Source: Psychrobacillus sp042944905
Lineage (GTDB): Bacteria > Bacillota > Bacilli > Bacillales_A > Planococcaceae
Length of the DNA: 64,000 bases
Assembly (NCBI RefSeq): GCF_042944905.1
Contig: NZ_CP168496.1
Location: 3,348,001-3,412,000 of the forward strand
Direction: 5' to 3'
Every line of letters starts with the position of its first letter. Position 1 is the stretch's first letter. The position numbers and the translations under genes are program-made. A model generated the notes under the pieces. The model was not told the DNA's origin and searched no databases. It saw only the letters and a list, made by a program, of their open reading frames with translations. Positions 42,113-50,642 of this stretch are shown piece by piece.

Positions 42113-42537
42113 TAAATCAAACTTTTTACGACTTTTGACATAATCGACCCGTCTGCTTTTCCAACAAGTAACGGCTTTGCGATTTTCATCGCATCCCCCA
42201 TGTTCATACCTTTAACAATTCCAGCCTCTGTTAGAACCACTACTATTTCTTCGTCACTTAATTGCTTAGGTAAGAAACTTTTTAGTAATACTAGTTTTGC
42301 TTCCTCTTTTTTTATTAAGTCTTCACGTTTCGCTTTTTGAGCACCTTCTAGCGCTTGATTCGTTTGCTTAATTTCACGATTCACGATAGCAGTTTCTTCT
42401 TCTGGAGTAAGCGTTGAACCTTTTTCCTTTTCGGCATTATCAAGTGCTGATTTTACTAACGTCAGTACCCCTTTAGCAAGCACGTCCTTCTCTTTCATCG
42501 CACGTTTTAGTTCTTCAAATACGATTGTTTTTAACAT
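42112..42537 (-). CDS. yqeY: GatB/YqeY-domain protein
   Basis: A 141-residue helical protein that matches the YqeY family, related to the tRNA-binding tail of GatB. It begins LKTIVFEELKRAMKEKD and contains the family's LTPEEETAIVNREIKQ and KSFLPKQLSDEEI segments, ending with MGDAMKIAKPLLVGKADGSI. A role with tRNA-dependent amidation or ribosomal partners is suspected for the family but not proven. In Bacillus it usually follows rpsU; here no rpsU is adjacent. The ATG follows AAAGGAG. Confidence 0.9.
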   Translation of the reverse strand: MLKTIVFEELKRAMKEKDVLAKGVLTLVKSALDNAEKEKGSTLTPEEETAIVNREIKQTNQALEGAQKAKREDLIKKEEAKLVLLKSFLPKQLSDEEIVVVLTEAGIVKGMNMGDAMKIAKPLLVGKADGSIMSKVVKSLI

Positions 42538-42711
42538 AGTATTAAATCTCCTTTCTTCTCTTTTATTTTGATACCCGGTTTGTTGAATGAATGCGTTATA
42601 TTCATTATAACTTAATATTATTAACTTTGGGTTGATAATAAGTGTAATCTGACACCCTGAAAAATGAATAATTTAATCCATTTTAAAACTTAAACGGCTA
42701 AACTAACACAA

Positions 42712-43284
42712 TTATTGGTTTAGCCATTTTTCTTCTATATTTTTAAGATACGAGGATGGATCTCTTTTATATCGATATCTCTTCACATGTTCACTTTTTC
42801 TTTCATTCCAACTTTCATTTTCTTCACAATACTTATCATGACTTACCGATGAGAGGCGTTGGATAATGTTTGGGTCATCTATTGCATCTTCGGCAAATAC
42901 AATATACTCCCCGTGTCTCATAATGTAGCGATTCCAAGAACGCAAACCAGTAATTCTTCGATGTCTACGCTTAATTCTACGGAAAAACAACTCATGATCA
43001 TTGTTTGTTCTAGGTAAAATCGGATAGTCATAACACGCAAATAATCCTTTCCAAAATCCTTTGCTATACCGTTTCAAGTTATCTACAAACTCTTCATCTT
43101 CTTCTTTTGTTAACTTTCGTTCTATCTCCTTTAGGTAAGAAGCTAATCTATTTCTAACAGAATCGCTTGTTTTACGTTTGGAAGGCTCTAATATAGTAGC
43201 GATGCGTCTAATACGCGTATTTAGTCTAACAACTTGTTGGTATTCTTTTTGAAAGGAATCAACATTACTGACTATTCTGAACAA
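42712..43284 (-). CDS. Transposase, C-terminal part (frame 2)
   Basis: A 190-residue frame that continues the transposase after an A7 run. It contains PRTNNDHELFFRRIKRRHRR, which by analogy with Mutator-type transposases supplies the catalytic Glu (residue 98), and a basic RRITGLRSWNRYIMRHGEY segment. It could start at TTG 43284, but without the upstream part it lacks both catalytic Asp residues. A +1 (or -2) shift at 43308-43314 would join it in frame to the preceding gene. Confidence 0.7.
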   Translation of the reverse strand: MFRIVSNVDSFQKEYQQVVRLNTRIRRIATILEPSKRKTSDSVRNRLASYLKEIERKLTKEEDEEFVDNLKRYSKGFWKGLFACYDYPILPRTNNDHELFFRRIKRRHRRITGLRSWNRYIMRHGEYIVFAEDAIDDPNIIQRLSSVSHDKYCEENESWNERKSEHVKRYRYKRDPSSYLKNIEEKWLNQ

Positions 43285-43288
43285 CCTT

Positions 43289-44290
43289 TTAAGTATTAGA
43301 GGAGCCCTTTTTTTCCAGGCAATTTTCGATCGATTTTTGAATCAGTTTTGTCTGTTCAAAAATCTTCATTCCTGGTAAATCAAGAGGCGGACATCCATCT
43401 TCTAATAAAACAGAACGGATTGCCGCAGTATATGCTAGAGTTGTTTCTGATTCTAGATGATCTTCTTCTAAAGCCTTTTTTTCAATTTCGCGTATTCCGC
43501 GCAGTTTCTTTTTGATGTTTGTTTTTAACTTACGATCTTTATCCACAGCTGGTTTTGCGATGTCTTTTAAATAGTGAAATTGACAGTACTGATAAGGTGT
43601 TTCTGGAGACAAAGTTTCAAACGCAAGTCGAATTGATTTCTGACCATCACTGACAAAACCTAGAATTGGAAATCCCAAATCTAAGACAGGCTTGATAAAT
43701 TCCATTAGTTCTTCCGTGGAACTACTTTTCACATTCTTGGCCGCTAGAATCGTCCCACTAAGAACTTCTCTAATCACGTAAAGTGTTTCATTCCCCTTTT
43801 CAGGCTGTACCCCATCCATAGAAAGAATGATCCCACCATGCTTATCCACCATTTCATTAAGCATATTTTTACTGTTTTCCACCACGCTGGCGCGCAGTAA
43901 AACCGTGTATCTTTCATATAATTTCTGGACATGACGCTCTGAAACGACAACCCCACTTTGATTTAAAATGTTCATTATTTCTATTCGAGTTTTGTGCTCT
44001 TTAAAACGTAATTCTCCAACAAAAGCCAAGACATCAATCCCGTATGTGATGTGTTTTATACTTAAGTGTTCTGCTTGTGCAGAACGAAATACAGTCGACG
44101 CATTTTCACATGTTGGGTTCGTACAGCGATACCCCATGTTAATAATGGTTTTTACCCCATCCAGAGTAGAAATGGTCTTTTTAGAGACTGTATGACAATA
44201 ATCTAACTTAGATTGACAAGTTGGACAGTTTGAAAACTCAGGTCTATAGTATTTTGTTTCAGTAGCAACTAAACGATTTTTTGTTCGCAT
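43289..44290 (-). CDS. Transposase, N-terminal part (frame 1)
   Basis: A 333-residue frame. A zinc-ribbon (CPTC near residue 22 and CTNPTCE near 56) is followed by a helix-turn-helix region (HKTRIEIMNILNQSGVVVSE). The MULE-type catalytic core has SMDGV (Asp 159), FVSDGQ (Asp 215) and CQFH (236-239). The catalytic Glu is missing; it lies in the next frame. It ends ten codons after GAAAAAAAGGG. The family name is uncertain. Confidence 0.75.
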   Translation of the reverse strand: MRTKNRLVATETKYYRPEFSNCPTCQSKLDYCHTVSKKTISTLDGVKTIINMGYRCTNPTCENASTVFRSAQAEHLSIKHITYGIDVLAFVGELRFKEHKTRIEIMNILNQSGVVVSERHVQKLYERYTVLLRASVVENSKNMLNEMVDKHGGIILSMDGVQPEKGNETLYVIREVLSGTILAAKNVKSSSTEELMEFIKPVLDLGFPILGFVSDGQKSIRLAFETLSPETPYQYCQFHYLKDIAKPAVDKDRKLKTNIKKKLRGIREIEKKALEEDHLESETTLAYTAAIRSVLLEDGCPPLDLPGMKIFEQTKLIQKSIENCLEKKGSSNT

Positions 44291-44378
44291 TTTCTCACCA
44301 TCATTTATGAATTTATTATTTATATTTTACCATAAATTTAGGTCATTGCGATATATTAGCCGTTTAAGTTTAAAAAAA

Positions 44379-44402
44379 GGATAGCTCTATTTTGAGCTAT
44401 CC
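44379..44402 (-). terminator. Intrinsic terminator of the secreted MBL-fold gene
   Basis: Nine-base stem GGATAGCTC / GAGCTATCC with a 6-base loop and, on the minus strand, a TTTTTTT tail that runs into the end of the insertion sequence. Confidence 0.8.
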
Positions 44403-44416
44403 TCTAATTTTTTCAG

Positions 44417-45700
44417 TTATTTTTCACAAGCCCAACCATCATTGTCGCGGTCCATTTTGGTTTGATACGCTGCATTACTTTTGGAAACTCCATTTGGATA
44501 CACTTTTCTCAATTCAGTGCAATTGCTAAATACTGTTTGTGCCGTAGGTGGTGCTGGTGCTGGTTTAGATGTAACGACACCTGTCCCACTACCAGTCCAC
44601 GGTTTTGCAGATACAGAATAAGTTACACCATCTGTTGATACAGTAATACTACCAGACTCCGCAGTTGAGTAAATTTTAGAGCCAACATTTTTAAGCCTAC
44701 TAACTACAGCTGTGTGTGGATGTCCGTATGAATTATCTTTTCCGTAGCTTAATATAGTTACTTGTGGCTTCACTCTTTGAATAAAAGCATTGGAGCTACT
44801 CGTATCTGAGCCATGGTGACCAGCTTTTAGTACGGTTGATTGCACATTAAATTTCTTGTACATTTGTTCTTCAATATTCGTTCCAGCATCACCAGTCAAG
44901 AGGAAAGAAACTTGGCCGTATGTTACTTTTAAAACAATAGAAGCGTCATTGGTATCGCTAGCATTTTCGTTTACGTTTAAAACAGTAATATCAATATTTT
45001 CATCGAGTAAAATCTTATCCCCAATTTTAGGAACTTTATATTTAATCTTTTTATCTCCTACTAAGGTTAATAATTCTGCATACGTTTGAGTTGTATGTGC
45101 TTTTCCACTATTGATAAATGTACCAACACTACATGAATGTAGAACATCCACTAACCCACCAATATGATCCGCATCTGGATGAGTAGCAACTACATAATCC
45201 AGTTTAGAAACCCCTTTTGAAGATAAGAAGCTTACGACATGACTTCCCTTTTTACCGCCGTCCACTAGCATTGTTTTGCCGTTAGCTGTTTTGATTAATA
45301 TAGAATCTCCTTGTCCAACATCAATAAAGGTTACTTCTAGCGGTTTTTTGCTCACGATATTTAATAGAGCCAGTTTACTTTTCGAAGGTGTTTCATATTT
45401 AATAGAAGAACCCTTATTGACAAATTGTCCTCCACCGAGTCCATATAAGCCACCATTCGTGCTTTTATAAGAGTAAACTCTAAATTCATCGCCTTTTTTT
45501 AACGTACGAACACTTTTCAAATTATTGTCTAGAAGATTTGTATTGCTTAGTACTGTGACCTTACCTATTTGACCTTTCTTTAACTCCGTTTTTCCCCACA
45601 TAACTCTTGTTGTTTCGGCATTAGCATTTACTGCATTAATTGAAATAAAGCTGAATGCGAAAACAAAAACGAGGAACACTTTAAACCATTTATTCTTCAC
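44417..45700 (-). CDS. Secreted ComEC-like metallo-beta-lactamase-fold hydrolase with an Excalibur domain
   Basis: A 427-residue exported protein. The signal peptide is followed by a domain of about 90 residues starting VMWGKTELKKGQIGKVTV, shared with the next gene. Residues about 120-340 are an MBL domain of the ComEC type: FIDVGQGDSILI, MLVDGG, ATHPDADHIGG, LLTGDAG and LKAGHHGSDTSS. The C-terminal 36 residues are an Excalibur calcium-binding motif (NCTELRKVYPNGV, DRDNDGWACE). It is likely a surface nuclease or phosphodiesterase. Confidence 0.85.
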   Translation of the reverse strand: MKNKWFKVFLVFVFAFSFISINAVNANAETTRVMWGKTELKKGQIGKVTVLSNTNLLDNNLKSVRTLKKGDEFRVYSYKSTNGGLYGLGGGQFVNKGSSIKYETPSKSKLALLNIVSKKPLEVTFIDVGQGDSILIKTANGKTMLVDGGKKGSHVVSFLSSKGVSKLDYVVATHPDADHIGGLVDVLHSCSVGTFINSGKAHTTQTYAELLTLVGDKKIKYKVPKIGDKILLDENIDITVLNVNENASDTNDASIVLKVTYGQVSFLLTGDAGTNIEEQMYKKFNVQSTVLKAGHHGSDTSSSNAFIQRVKPQVTILSYGKDNSYGHPHTAVVSRLKNVGSKIYSTAESGSITVSTDGVTYSVSAKPWTGSGTGVVTSKPAPAPPTAQTVFSNCTELRKVYPNGVSKSNAAYQTKMDRDNDGWACEK

Positions 45701-45750
45701 TTGTTACACTCCCAACTAATCTAAAGCACACTAAGATAAATATTCTGGAC

Positions 45751-46311
45751 TTAATTTCGTTCACATGCCCAACCGTCATTATCTCTGTCATGTTTAGATG
45801 CATACGCTGGATGACCTTTTTTTACGCCTTTAGAATAATATTTATTCATTTCAGTACAGTTTTGAAAGCTAGTAGGTGCTCCTGGAATAACTTCTAAACC
45901 ATTGCCTACACTTGGTTGTGTTGGTTTCGAAGTCGGTTGTGGGTTTTCACTTACTTGTTTCAATAGAGCTTGTTTTGCTTTAGATGGTGTTTCATACTTC
46001 ACTTTAGCTACATCTTTTTGTACAAAATTTCCTCCACCTACTCCGTATAGGCCATTGTGTTGACTTTTGTAACTATACACACGATATTCTTCGCCTTTTT
46101 TCATGGAACGAACTATTGTTAGCGAACCGTTGCTTTCTAACTTAACTAGCTTTGTATCTGCTAATATGGTTTCTTTTCCAATTTGCCCAAGTTTTAGTTC
46201 TGTTTTTCCCCACATTACCTTTGTTGCTGCATGAGCAAAAGATGCATTTGATACAGTAAAACCAAACGCTAACACGATTAATGAAAATACTTTAATAAAT
46301 TTCTTAAACAT
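45751..46311 (-). CDS. Secreted Excalibur protein sharing the N-terminal domain of its neighbour
   Basis: A 186-residue exported protein. It comprises a signal peptide ending SFAHAA, the domain starting KVMWGKTELKLGQIGKETIL (about 100 residues), a Pro/Thr-rich linker, and a C-terminal Excalibur motif (NCTEMNKYYSKGV, HDRDNDGWACE). It equals the neighbouring protein without the MBL domain, so one arose from the other by duplication with domain gain or loss. The ATG at 46311 has GGAGG upstream; the longer frame to 46386 is disfavoured. Confidence 0.82.
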   Translation of the reverse strand: MFKKFIKVFSLIVLAFGFTVSNASFAHAATKVMWGKTELKLGQIGKETILADTKLVKLESNGSLTIVRSMKKGEEYRVYSYKSQHNGLYGVGGGNFVQKDVAKVKYETPSKAKQALLKQVSENPQPTSKPTQPSVGNGLEVIPGAPTSFQNCTEMNKYYSKGVKKGHPAYASKHDRDNDGWACERN

Positions 46312-46421
46312 TGCATTTCCTCCAATTCTATACATTAACATTTTACATACAGTAATTGGATAACGATATACTCCAATATATTCCAAATAAAATTAAACCA
46401 ATTTTCCTTATCCACCATATA

Positions 46422-47465
46422 TTACTGGACATCAATTGTTACAACCCTATTCGTTTCTGCTGCTTCTATAAGACCTAATACGACCTTTAGAGCTGCAATT
46501 GCATCATTACCTGTTACAAGAGGGGGGTCATCAAGTCGGACACATTCGATAAAGGCATCGATTACTCCGCTGTTTGCTTGGCTATCATTTGTTTGAATGC
46601 TTTCTAGTTGATATTGCATCTTCTCGCCATCTTTTGTTATCACTTCTAACTGATATAGATCGCTATGATATATTTTCAAAATACCTTTTTCGCAGTAAAT
46701 AATTGTACTATTATCTTCTTCACCATAATACGTCCAAGAAAAAGAAGCAGTACCTATCCGCCCTTTTTTCGTTTTTAAACTACATACGATGTTATCGCAA
46801 ACTTCAATTGGTTCACTCTTTTCATCTACTTTGTCGAGTGCTCCTTGAAAAGCACTTACCTGCTCTATTTCGTCATCTAATAAGTAGTGTAATAAATCAA
46901 CTTTATGGATTCCTAGATCTCCTGCAACTCCTAGTCCTGACCGCTCCTTTTGGAAGAACCATGTGGAGTTCGATTTATTTATACCCCATTGTTCTGGTCC
47001 AGCATGTCCAAAAGTCGTTCTAAAAGTCAGCACCCTACCAAGTTCTTCACTACCTATGATTTCTTTCGCTTTTCGATGAGCCCATGTAAATCGTTGATTG
47101 TGAGCTACCATTAGTTTTTTTCCAGATTCCTTTTGAGCTTCAAGTATTGCCTTCGCATGATCAATTGTTAGAGATATTGGTTTTTCACATAGCACATGCT
47201 TTCCATGTAGCAATGCTTGTGTAGAAAATATGTAATGATTCTCATTCGAAGAACAATCGCTAATTAATTGGACAGTAGGATCTGCAAGTAACTCATTTAC
47301 ACTTTTTGCGACAGTTCCTTCAAACATAGCCGCTAATGTTTCTGCGCGTTCAAGATTTCTGTCATAAAAAACAATTTCGTCCACAAATGGATTCGCTTTA
47401 TATTCTGGAGCATGACGTAATTTAGCAATAGAGCCACATCCAATAATTCCAACTTTTAACCCCAT
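46422..47465 (-). CDS. Gfo/Idh/MocA-family oxidoreductase
   Basis: A 347-residue NAD(P)-dependent dehydrogenase. The N-terminal Rossmann fold starts KVGIIGCGSIAKLRH, and the catalytic region has HVLCEKPISLTIDHA (EKP motif). The C-terminal substrate domain includes VAGDLGIHKVDLLHYLL with the conserved Asp and His. Typical substrates are sugars, inositols or sugar-derived compounds; the particular one is not shown. The ATG follows AGGAAG. It is a single gene with its own terminator behind it. Confidence 0.9.
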   Translation of the reverse strand: MGLKVGIIGCGSIAKLRHAPEYKANPFVDEIVFYDRNLERAETLAAMFEGTVAKSVNELLADPTVQLISDCSSNENHYIFSTQALLHGKHVLCEKPISLTIDHAKAILEAQKESGKKLMVAHNQRFTWAHRKAKEIIGSEELGRVLTFRTTFGHAGPEQWGINKSNSTWFFQKERSGLGVAGDLGIHKVDLLHYLLDDEIEQVSAFQGALDKVDEKSEPIEVCDNIVCSLKTKKGRIGTASFSWTYYGEEDNSTIIYCEKGILKIYHSDLYQLEVITKDGEKMQYQLESIQTNDSQANSGVIDAFIECVRLDDPPLVTGNDAIAALKVVLGLIEAAETNRVVTIDVQ

Positions 47466-47599
47466 ATGATCACTTCCTACTCTCTTTTTGGATACTCAAA
47501 TGACAAATTAATGAATACTTTTTGTAAGCAAACATTATCAAACTGAATTATGTATTATACTCACTGAAAGCCAAACAAATGAACTGATGCTCCAAATAA

Positions 47600-47642
47600 A
47601 AATAAACATAGTCATTTCATCTATAAATGACTATGTTTATTT
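47600..47642. terminator. Long AT-rich bidirectional hairpin
   Basis: Perfect 18-base stem AAATAAACATAGTCATTT / AAATGACTATGTTTATTT with a 7-base loop. It lies between the hemolysin III gene and the oxidoreductase gene upstream region and probably terminates the former. Confidence 0.75.
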
Positions 47643-47694
47643 AAACTTGATTGATTTCCAAAATTTATTCATTTAGAATTCATTTTTTTATTCG

Positions 47695-48333
47695 TTACGC
47701 CAACAGTGTCATCACTGCAAAGAAATGTAGCACGGTCGCTGCGAGAACAAATAGATGCCAGACAGCATGATGATAAGTAAAGCCGCGCCACACATAAAAA
47801 ATCGCACCAACTGTATAGAGAATGCCGCCCACTGCTAGCAAAACCAAACCCTGTGTAGACAAATTCGTCACAAGTGGACTCCATGCAAATACGATTAGCC
47901 AGCCCATCAAGACGTATAACAATGTCGATGTATGTAAGAAACGCTTCACAAAATAAGCCTTAAACACTGTACCAGCAATTGCAAGCCCCCAAACAATCCC
48001 AAACAACGTCCAGCCAAGCGTCCCTTTAACTGCGAGAAATAAAAAAGGGGTATACGTCCCGGCTATAAAAAAGTAGATGGAAGAGTGATCCATGATCTCA
48101 AACACATCTTTCGCTCGACCCGCCGGAAGTCCATGGACTAATGTGGAAGATATATACAAAATGACCATCGATGTCCCGAACAACGTAAAACTTACGACAT
48201 GCCATACAGTTCCCCGTGTCACAGATGACACGATTAAAATGACAAGTGCAGTCACACTTAAAAGAGTACCAATCCCATGAATTATCGTATTCGCTACTTC
48301 TTCACGCTTCGAAAATATATGCGTGTTGCTCAT
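47695..48333 (-). CDS. Hemolysin III (TrhA/PAQR-like) membrane protein
   Basis: A 212-residue protein with seven hydrophobic segments, the normal size. It has the family's conserved residues: EEVANTIIHGIG near the start, YISSTLVHGLP, FEIMDHSSIYFFIAGTYTPF and the C-terminal HHAVWHLFVL. Members are related to eukaryotic PAQR receptors; roles in membrane lipid homeostasis are reported. It is a single gene. Confidence 0.93.
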   Translation of the reverse strand: MSNTHIFSKREEVANTIIHGIGTLLSVTALVILIVSSVTRGTVWHVVSFTLFGTSMVILYISSTLVHGLPAGRAKDVFEIMDHSSIYFFIAGTYTPFLFLAVKGTLGWTLFGIVWGLAIAGTVFKAYFVKRFLHTSTLLYVLMGWLIVFAWSPLVTNLSTQGLVLLAVGGILYTVGAIFYVWRGFTYHHAVWHLFVLAATVLHFFAVMTLLA

Positions 48334-48430
48334 ATTTTTTCATCCCTATCTGATAATTTCTTTACTCTTATACTAACGTATAAATTTATTCAATTAAAAG
48401 CAGAAGCCTTGTAAAAGATCCAAAATGTTT

Positions 48431-48490
48431 CTATCAGGTCGTAAATATTTCTATCCGGTCATAACGTTTTTATCCGGTCGTATCGTTTTT
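48431..48490. repeat. Three to four 19-20-bp units with core CTATCCGGTCRTAA
   Basis: CTATCAGGTCGTAAATATTT, CTATCCGGTCATAACGTTT and TTATCCGGTCGTATCGTTT follow each other at 19-20-base steps. They lie between the hemolysin III promoter and the csp terminator. No protein is expected. Confidence 0.6.
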
Positions 48491-48530
48491 AATACGCTTC
48501 TAAGCGTTAATAAAATTTTATGGATAAAAC

Positions 48531-48566
48531 AAAAAAGAGACACCCATAATGAGTGTCTCTTTTTTT
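48531..48566 (-). terminator. Intrinsic terminator of csp
   Basis: Thirteen-base stem AAAAAAGAGACAC / GTGTCTCTTTTTT, with a T run on the minus strand. It lies 29 bases after the csp stop. Confidence 0.88.
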
Positions 48567-48594
48567 AGCTAAACATTTATTTAATTTCTAGGAA

Positions 48595-48795
48595 TTAAAG
48601 TTTTGTAATGTTAACTGCTTGTGGTCCGCGGTTACCTTCTTCAACTTCAAATTCAACTTTTTGACCTTCGTCAAGTGATTTGAAACCGTCGCCTTGGATA
48701 GCTGAGAAGTGAGCGAATACGTCGTTTCCGCCTTCTACTTCGATAAATCCAAAACCTTTTTCTGCGTTAAACCATTTTACTGTACCTTGTGTCAT
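48595..48795 (-). CDS. csp: Cold-shock protein (CspB/CspD type)
   Basis: A 66-residue single OB-fold RNA chaperone. The RNP1 motif KGFGFIEV and RNP2 VFAHF are intact, and the rest (MTQGTVKWFNAE, GNRGPQAVNI) is family-perfect. It binds single-stranded RNA/DNA and keeps mRNA unfolded in the cold. The start follows GGAGG. It has a transcribed leader of about 115 bases containing a strong terminator-like hairpin. Which paralogue it is cannot be told. Confidence 0.97.
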   Translation of the reverse strand: MTQGTVKWFNAEKGFGFIEVEGGNDVFAHFSAIQGDGFKSLDEGQKVEFEVEEGNRGPQAVNITKL

Positions 48796-48826
48796 TTAAA
48801 AAACCTCCATTGTTGTGAATAAAAAA

Positions 48827-48885
48827 ATTCACATATTACAATAAGTATCAAACAAATCACGATTACTCATTGTAATATGTGAATT
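48827..48885 (-). promoter_or_regulatory. Terminator-like hairpin in the csp leader
   Basis: Two 22-base arms (48827-48848 and 48864-48885) pair with one mismatch: AATTCACATATTACAATAAG against CTCATTGTAATATGTGAATT. On the minus strand the stem is followed by TTTTTTTATTC. It lies between the predicted promoter and the csp ribosome site, so it would be in the mRNA. It could be an attenuator, a temperature-sensitive fold, or a block against read-through. Confidence 0.7.
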
Positions 48886-48921
48886 CATTGTTTCTAGTTA
48901 AGCAATTTAATTATTATCCTA

Positions 48922-48950
48922 AGTATATAACAGTATTATACATTTGTCTA
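48922..48950 (-). promoter_or_regulatory. Predicted csp promoter
   Basis: On the minus strand TAGACA (48945-48950) and TATACT (48922-48927) have a 17-base spacer. It places the start of transcription near 48914. It begins seven bases from the left target duplication of the ISLre2 insertion. Confidence 0.55.
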
Positions 48951-48965
48951 GTAAAGTGCTTTAAT

Positions 48966-50635
48966 GTATGTGTCAAGTTTTTCTCGACATAGTATTAACA
49001 CCAGTATTTTAAGCACTCTCTATCTGTACACTTATTAAGCTACCGCGCTAACGCTTGCTGGCCTAGATATATTTGTCACGTTCTAAAAACCAAGAACCTG
49101 ACAAATACATCTAGGGTACTATCTAAAGCTTTTTACTAGTTGTCCAATTGCTGTTGAATGCGCAATATACAAGCTAATAGAACCCTGTTTGGCGCCGATG
49201 GATGGTCTAGTGGGATTACGGAGTATCTCGGACATACGAACTACCTTTTTCACTTCTCGTTGCTGTCTTTCACTTCTACGCTGATGGTGCAGATACACAT
49301 CACGTAATGTCCCATTTAACATGCCTTGTTTCACTTTTACCATGGCTTCTCCACCTTCTTGACTCCAATGCATTCCTCTTTTTTTCATACGAAAGGAAAT
49401 ATGCCGTTGATTCGATTCCATTGCACCAAGGCTTCTCGCATCCTTTGGTGAGTTCTCCACTTTCTCACGCCAGTCAAAAATACGATCCCAGTTATTCTGA
49501 ATGTAAGAGCGAAACACGTTTACTTTTTCTATTTTTTTCGGGTCTTCTAGCGTGCTTTCATACGTATCTAACCATAACGTAAAGTCCTTCAACTCATGAG
49601 CCTTCATAGCCTTCCGAATGCCATTCTTATAGTCACTTTTTCCTCCACTTAATGCACGATTCAATGCTTGCGCAATATGATACTTGTCTAATTGATTTAA
49701 CACGGGAAACCGTGATTGGGAAAAGGCTTCTTGAAACTTCTCGGATGTATATCCCAATCCTCCATCACTGTTTGTAATAACGCAGGCATTTTCCAACGAA
49801 TAATGATGGGCACTGAACGCTTGGACTTCCCCCCAAAACTTAGTAGTGGGCTGTGTTGTCATAATGACTTTTGGTTCACGTAAGGATACTCTTTTTCCGT
49901 TTTTATCCCAGCCCTCATGTACAATCGCATGACGCACTTCCAAACTTTTTTTCTTCTCGGTTCCTCGAACAAATACACCATCTGCTTCCGCATAGAAGAA
50001 GTCCACTTTTTTTCCCTCTGGAAGGGAAGCTGCCTCTTCTAATTCCGCTACCATTTCTTCATCTGCCTGTGCTTGTGCCATCCCTACCCGCTTCACGATA
50101 CTTCCTACAGTCGTATGGCTAACCTCTACAGCGGTCCACTCTTTCAGCACACGTGCAGCCTCACGATACGTATTTTCACTTGCCAATTCTGCCACTTTCA
50201 CTTCTACCAAAGAACTCTGCCGTTGGTGTCTTCTTAAGCCCAACCACTCATCCAAAGGGTAATGATTATCCCCTTTTTTATCCGCCATAAGTGTATGACG
50301 GAAACGAACAGATCCAAAGGTGAATTGAACTGTTTTCCAGTCATCTCTCTTCACCGTCCAACCTAGTTCTTGTTTTTGTTCTTTTATAACCTGATTTATC
50401 TTGGTGAAAACGTCCCCCAAAAGAGAAGCAAACACTTGGTACATATATAGTTGGATACTTTCTTCCATCTCGATTAGATTATCAGTATCCTTTATTATTT
50501 GGTAGACTTTTGATATAATGGATTCCATAAGAAGGCCTCTTTCTAGATGTATTTGCCCTACGAAGCATACATTTATGATAGAGCGCCTTCTTTATTTTTT
50601 CTAGTGGAAACCCTCGAGAAATATTTTACACATAC
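48966..50635 (-). mobile_element. ISLre2-family insertion sequence
   Basis: Terminal inverted repeats of 22 bases with 19 matches lie at 48966-48987 (GTATGTGTCAAG...) and 50614-50635 (...TTTTACACATAC). They are flanked directly by the identical 8-base sequence GCTTTAAT at 48958-48965 and 50636-50643, the target duplication. Size about 1.67 kb with one intact transposase gene, so the copy may be active. It inserted between the 50643 gene stop and the csp promoter. Confidence 0.88.
49119..50528 (-). CDS. ISLre2-family transposase
   Basis: A 469-residue intact transposase. The N-terminal helical part leads to a catalytic core with DFFYAEADGVFVRG (Asp), ACVITNSDGGLGYTSEKFQ (Asp) and, at the C-terminal side, GAMESNQRHISFRMKKRGMH (Glu), in line with the family's DDE arrangement. 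Length and motifs fit ISLre2. It lies within an element that has matching ends and a target duplication. Confidence 0.9.
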   Translation of the reverse strand: MESIISKVYQIIKDTDNLIEMEESIQLYMYQVFASLLGDVFTKINQVIKEQKQELGWTVKRDDWKTVQFTFGSVRFRHTLMADKKGDNHYPLDEWLGLRRHQRQSSLVEVKVAELASENTYREAARVLKEWTAVEVSHTTVGSIVKRVGMAQAQADEEMVAELEEAASLPEGKKVDFFYAEADGVFVRGTEKKKSLEVRHAIVHEGWDKNGKRVSLREPKVIMTTQPTTKFWGEVQAFSAHHYSLENACVITNSDGGLGYTSEKFQEAFSQSRFPVLNQLDKYHIAQALNRALSGGKSDYKNGIRKAMKAHELKDFTLWLDTYESTLEDPKKIEKVNVFRSYIQNNWDRIFDWREKVENSPKDARSLGAMESNQRHISFRMKKRGMHWSQEGGEAMVKVKQGMLNGTLRDVYLHHQRRSERQQREVKKVVRMSEILRNPTRPSIGAKQGSISLYIAHSTAIGQLVKSFR

Positions 50636-50642
50636 GCTTTAA

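Larger units (their letters stand above)
42686..44371 (-). mobile_element. Insertion sequence with split MULE/DDE-type transposase
   Basis: About 1.69 kb bounded by perfect 16-base inverted repeats AAACTTAAACGGCTAA (42686-42701) and TTAGCCGTTTAAGTTT (44356-44371). Similarity may extend a few bases outward. It holds two reading frames on the minus strand that make one transposase. The right end abuts the terminator hairpin of the secreted MBL-fold gene. No clear target duplication was found. Confidence 0.8.

Noticed and set aside
43308..43314. Classical -1 programmed frameshift at A-AAA-AAG
   Set aside because: The -1 frame meets a stop after three codons; only +1 or -2 joins the two transposase halves.
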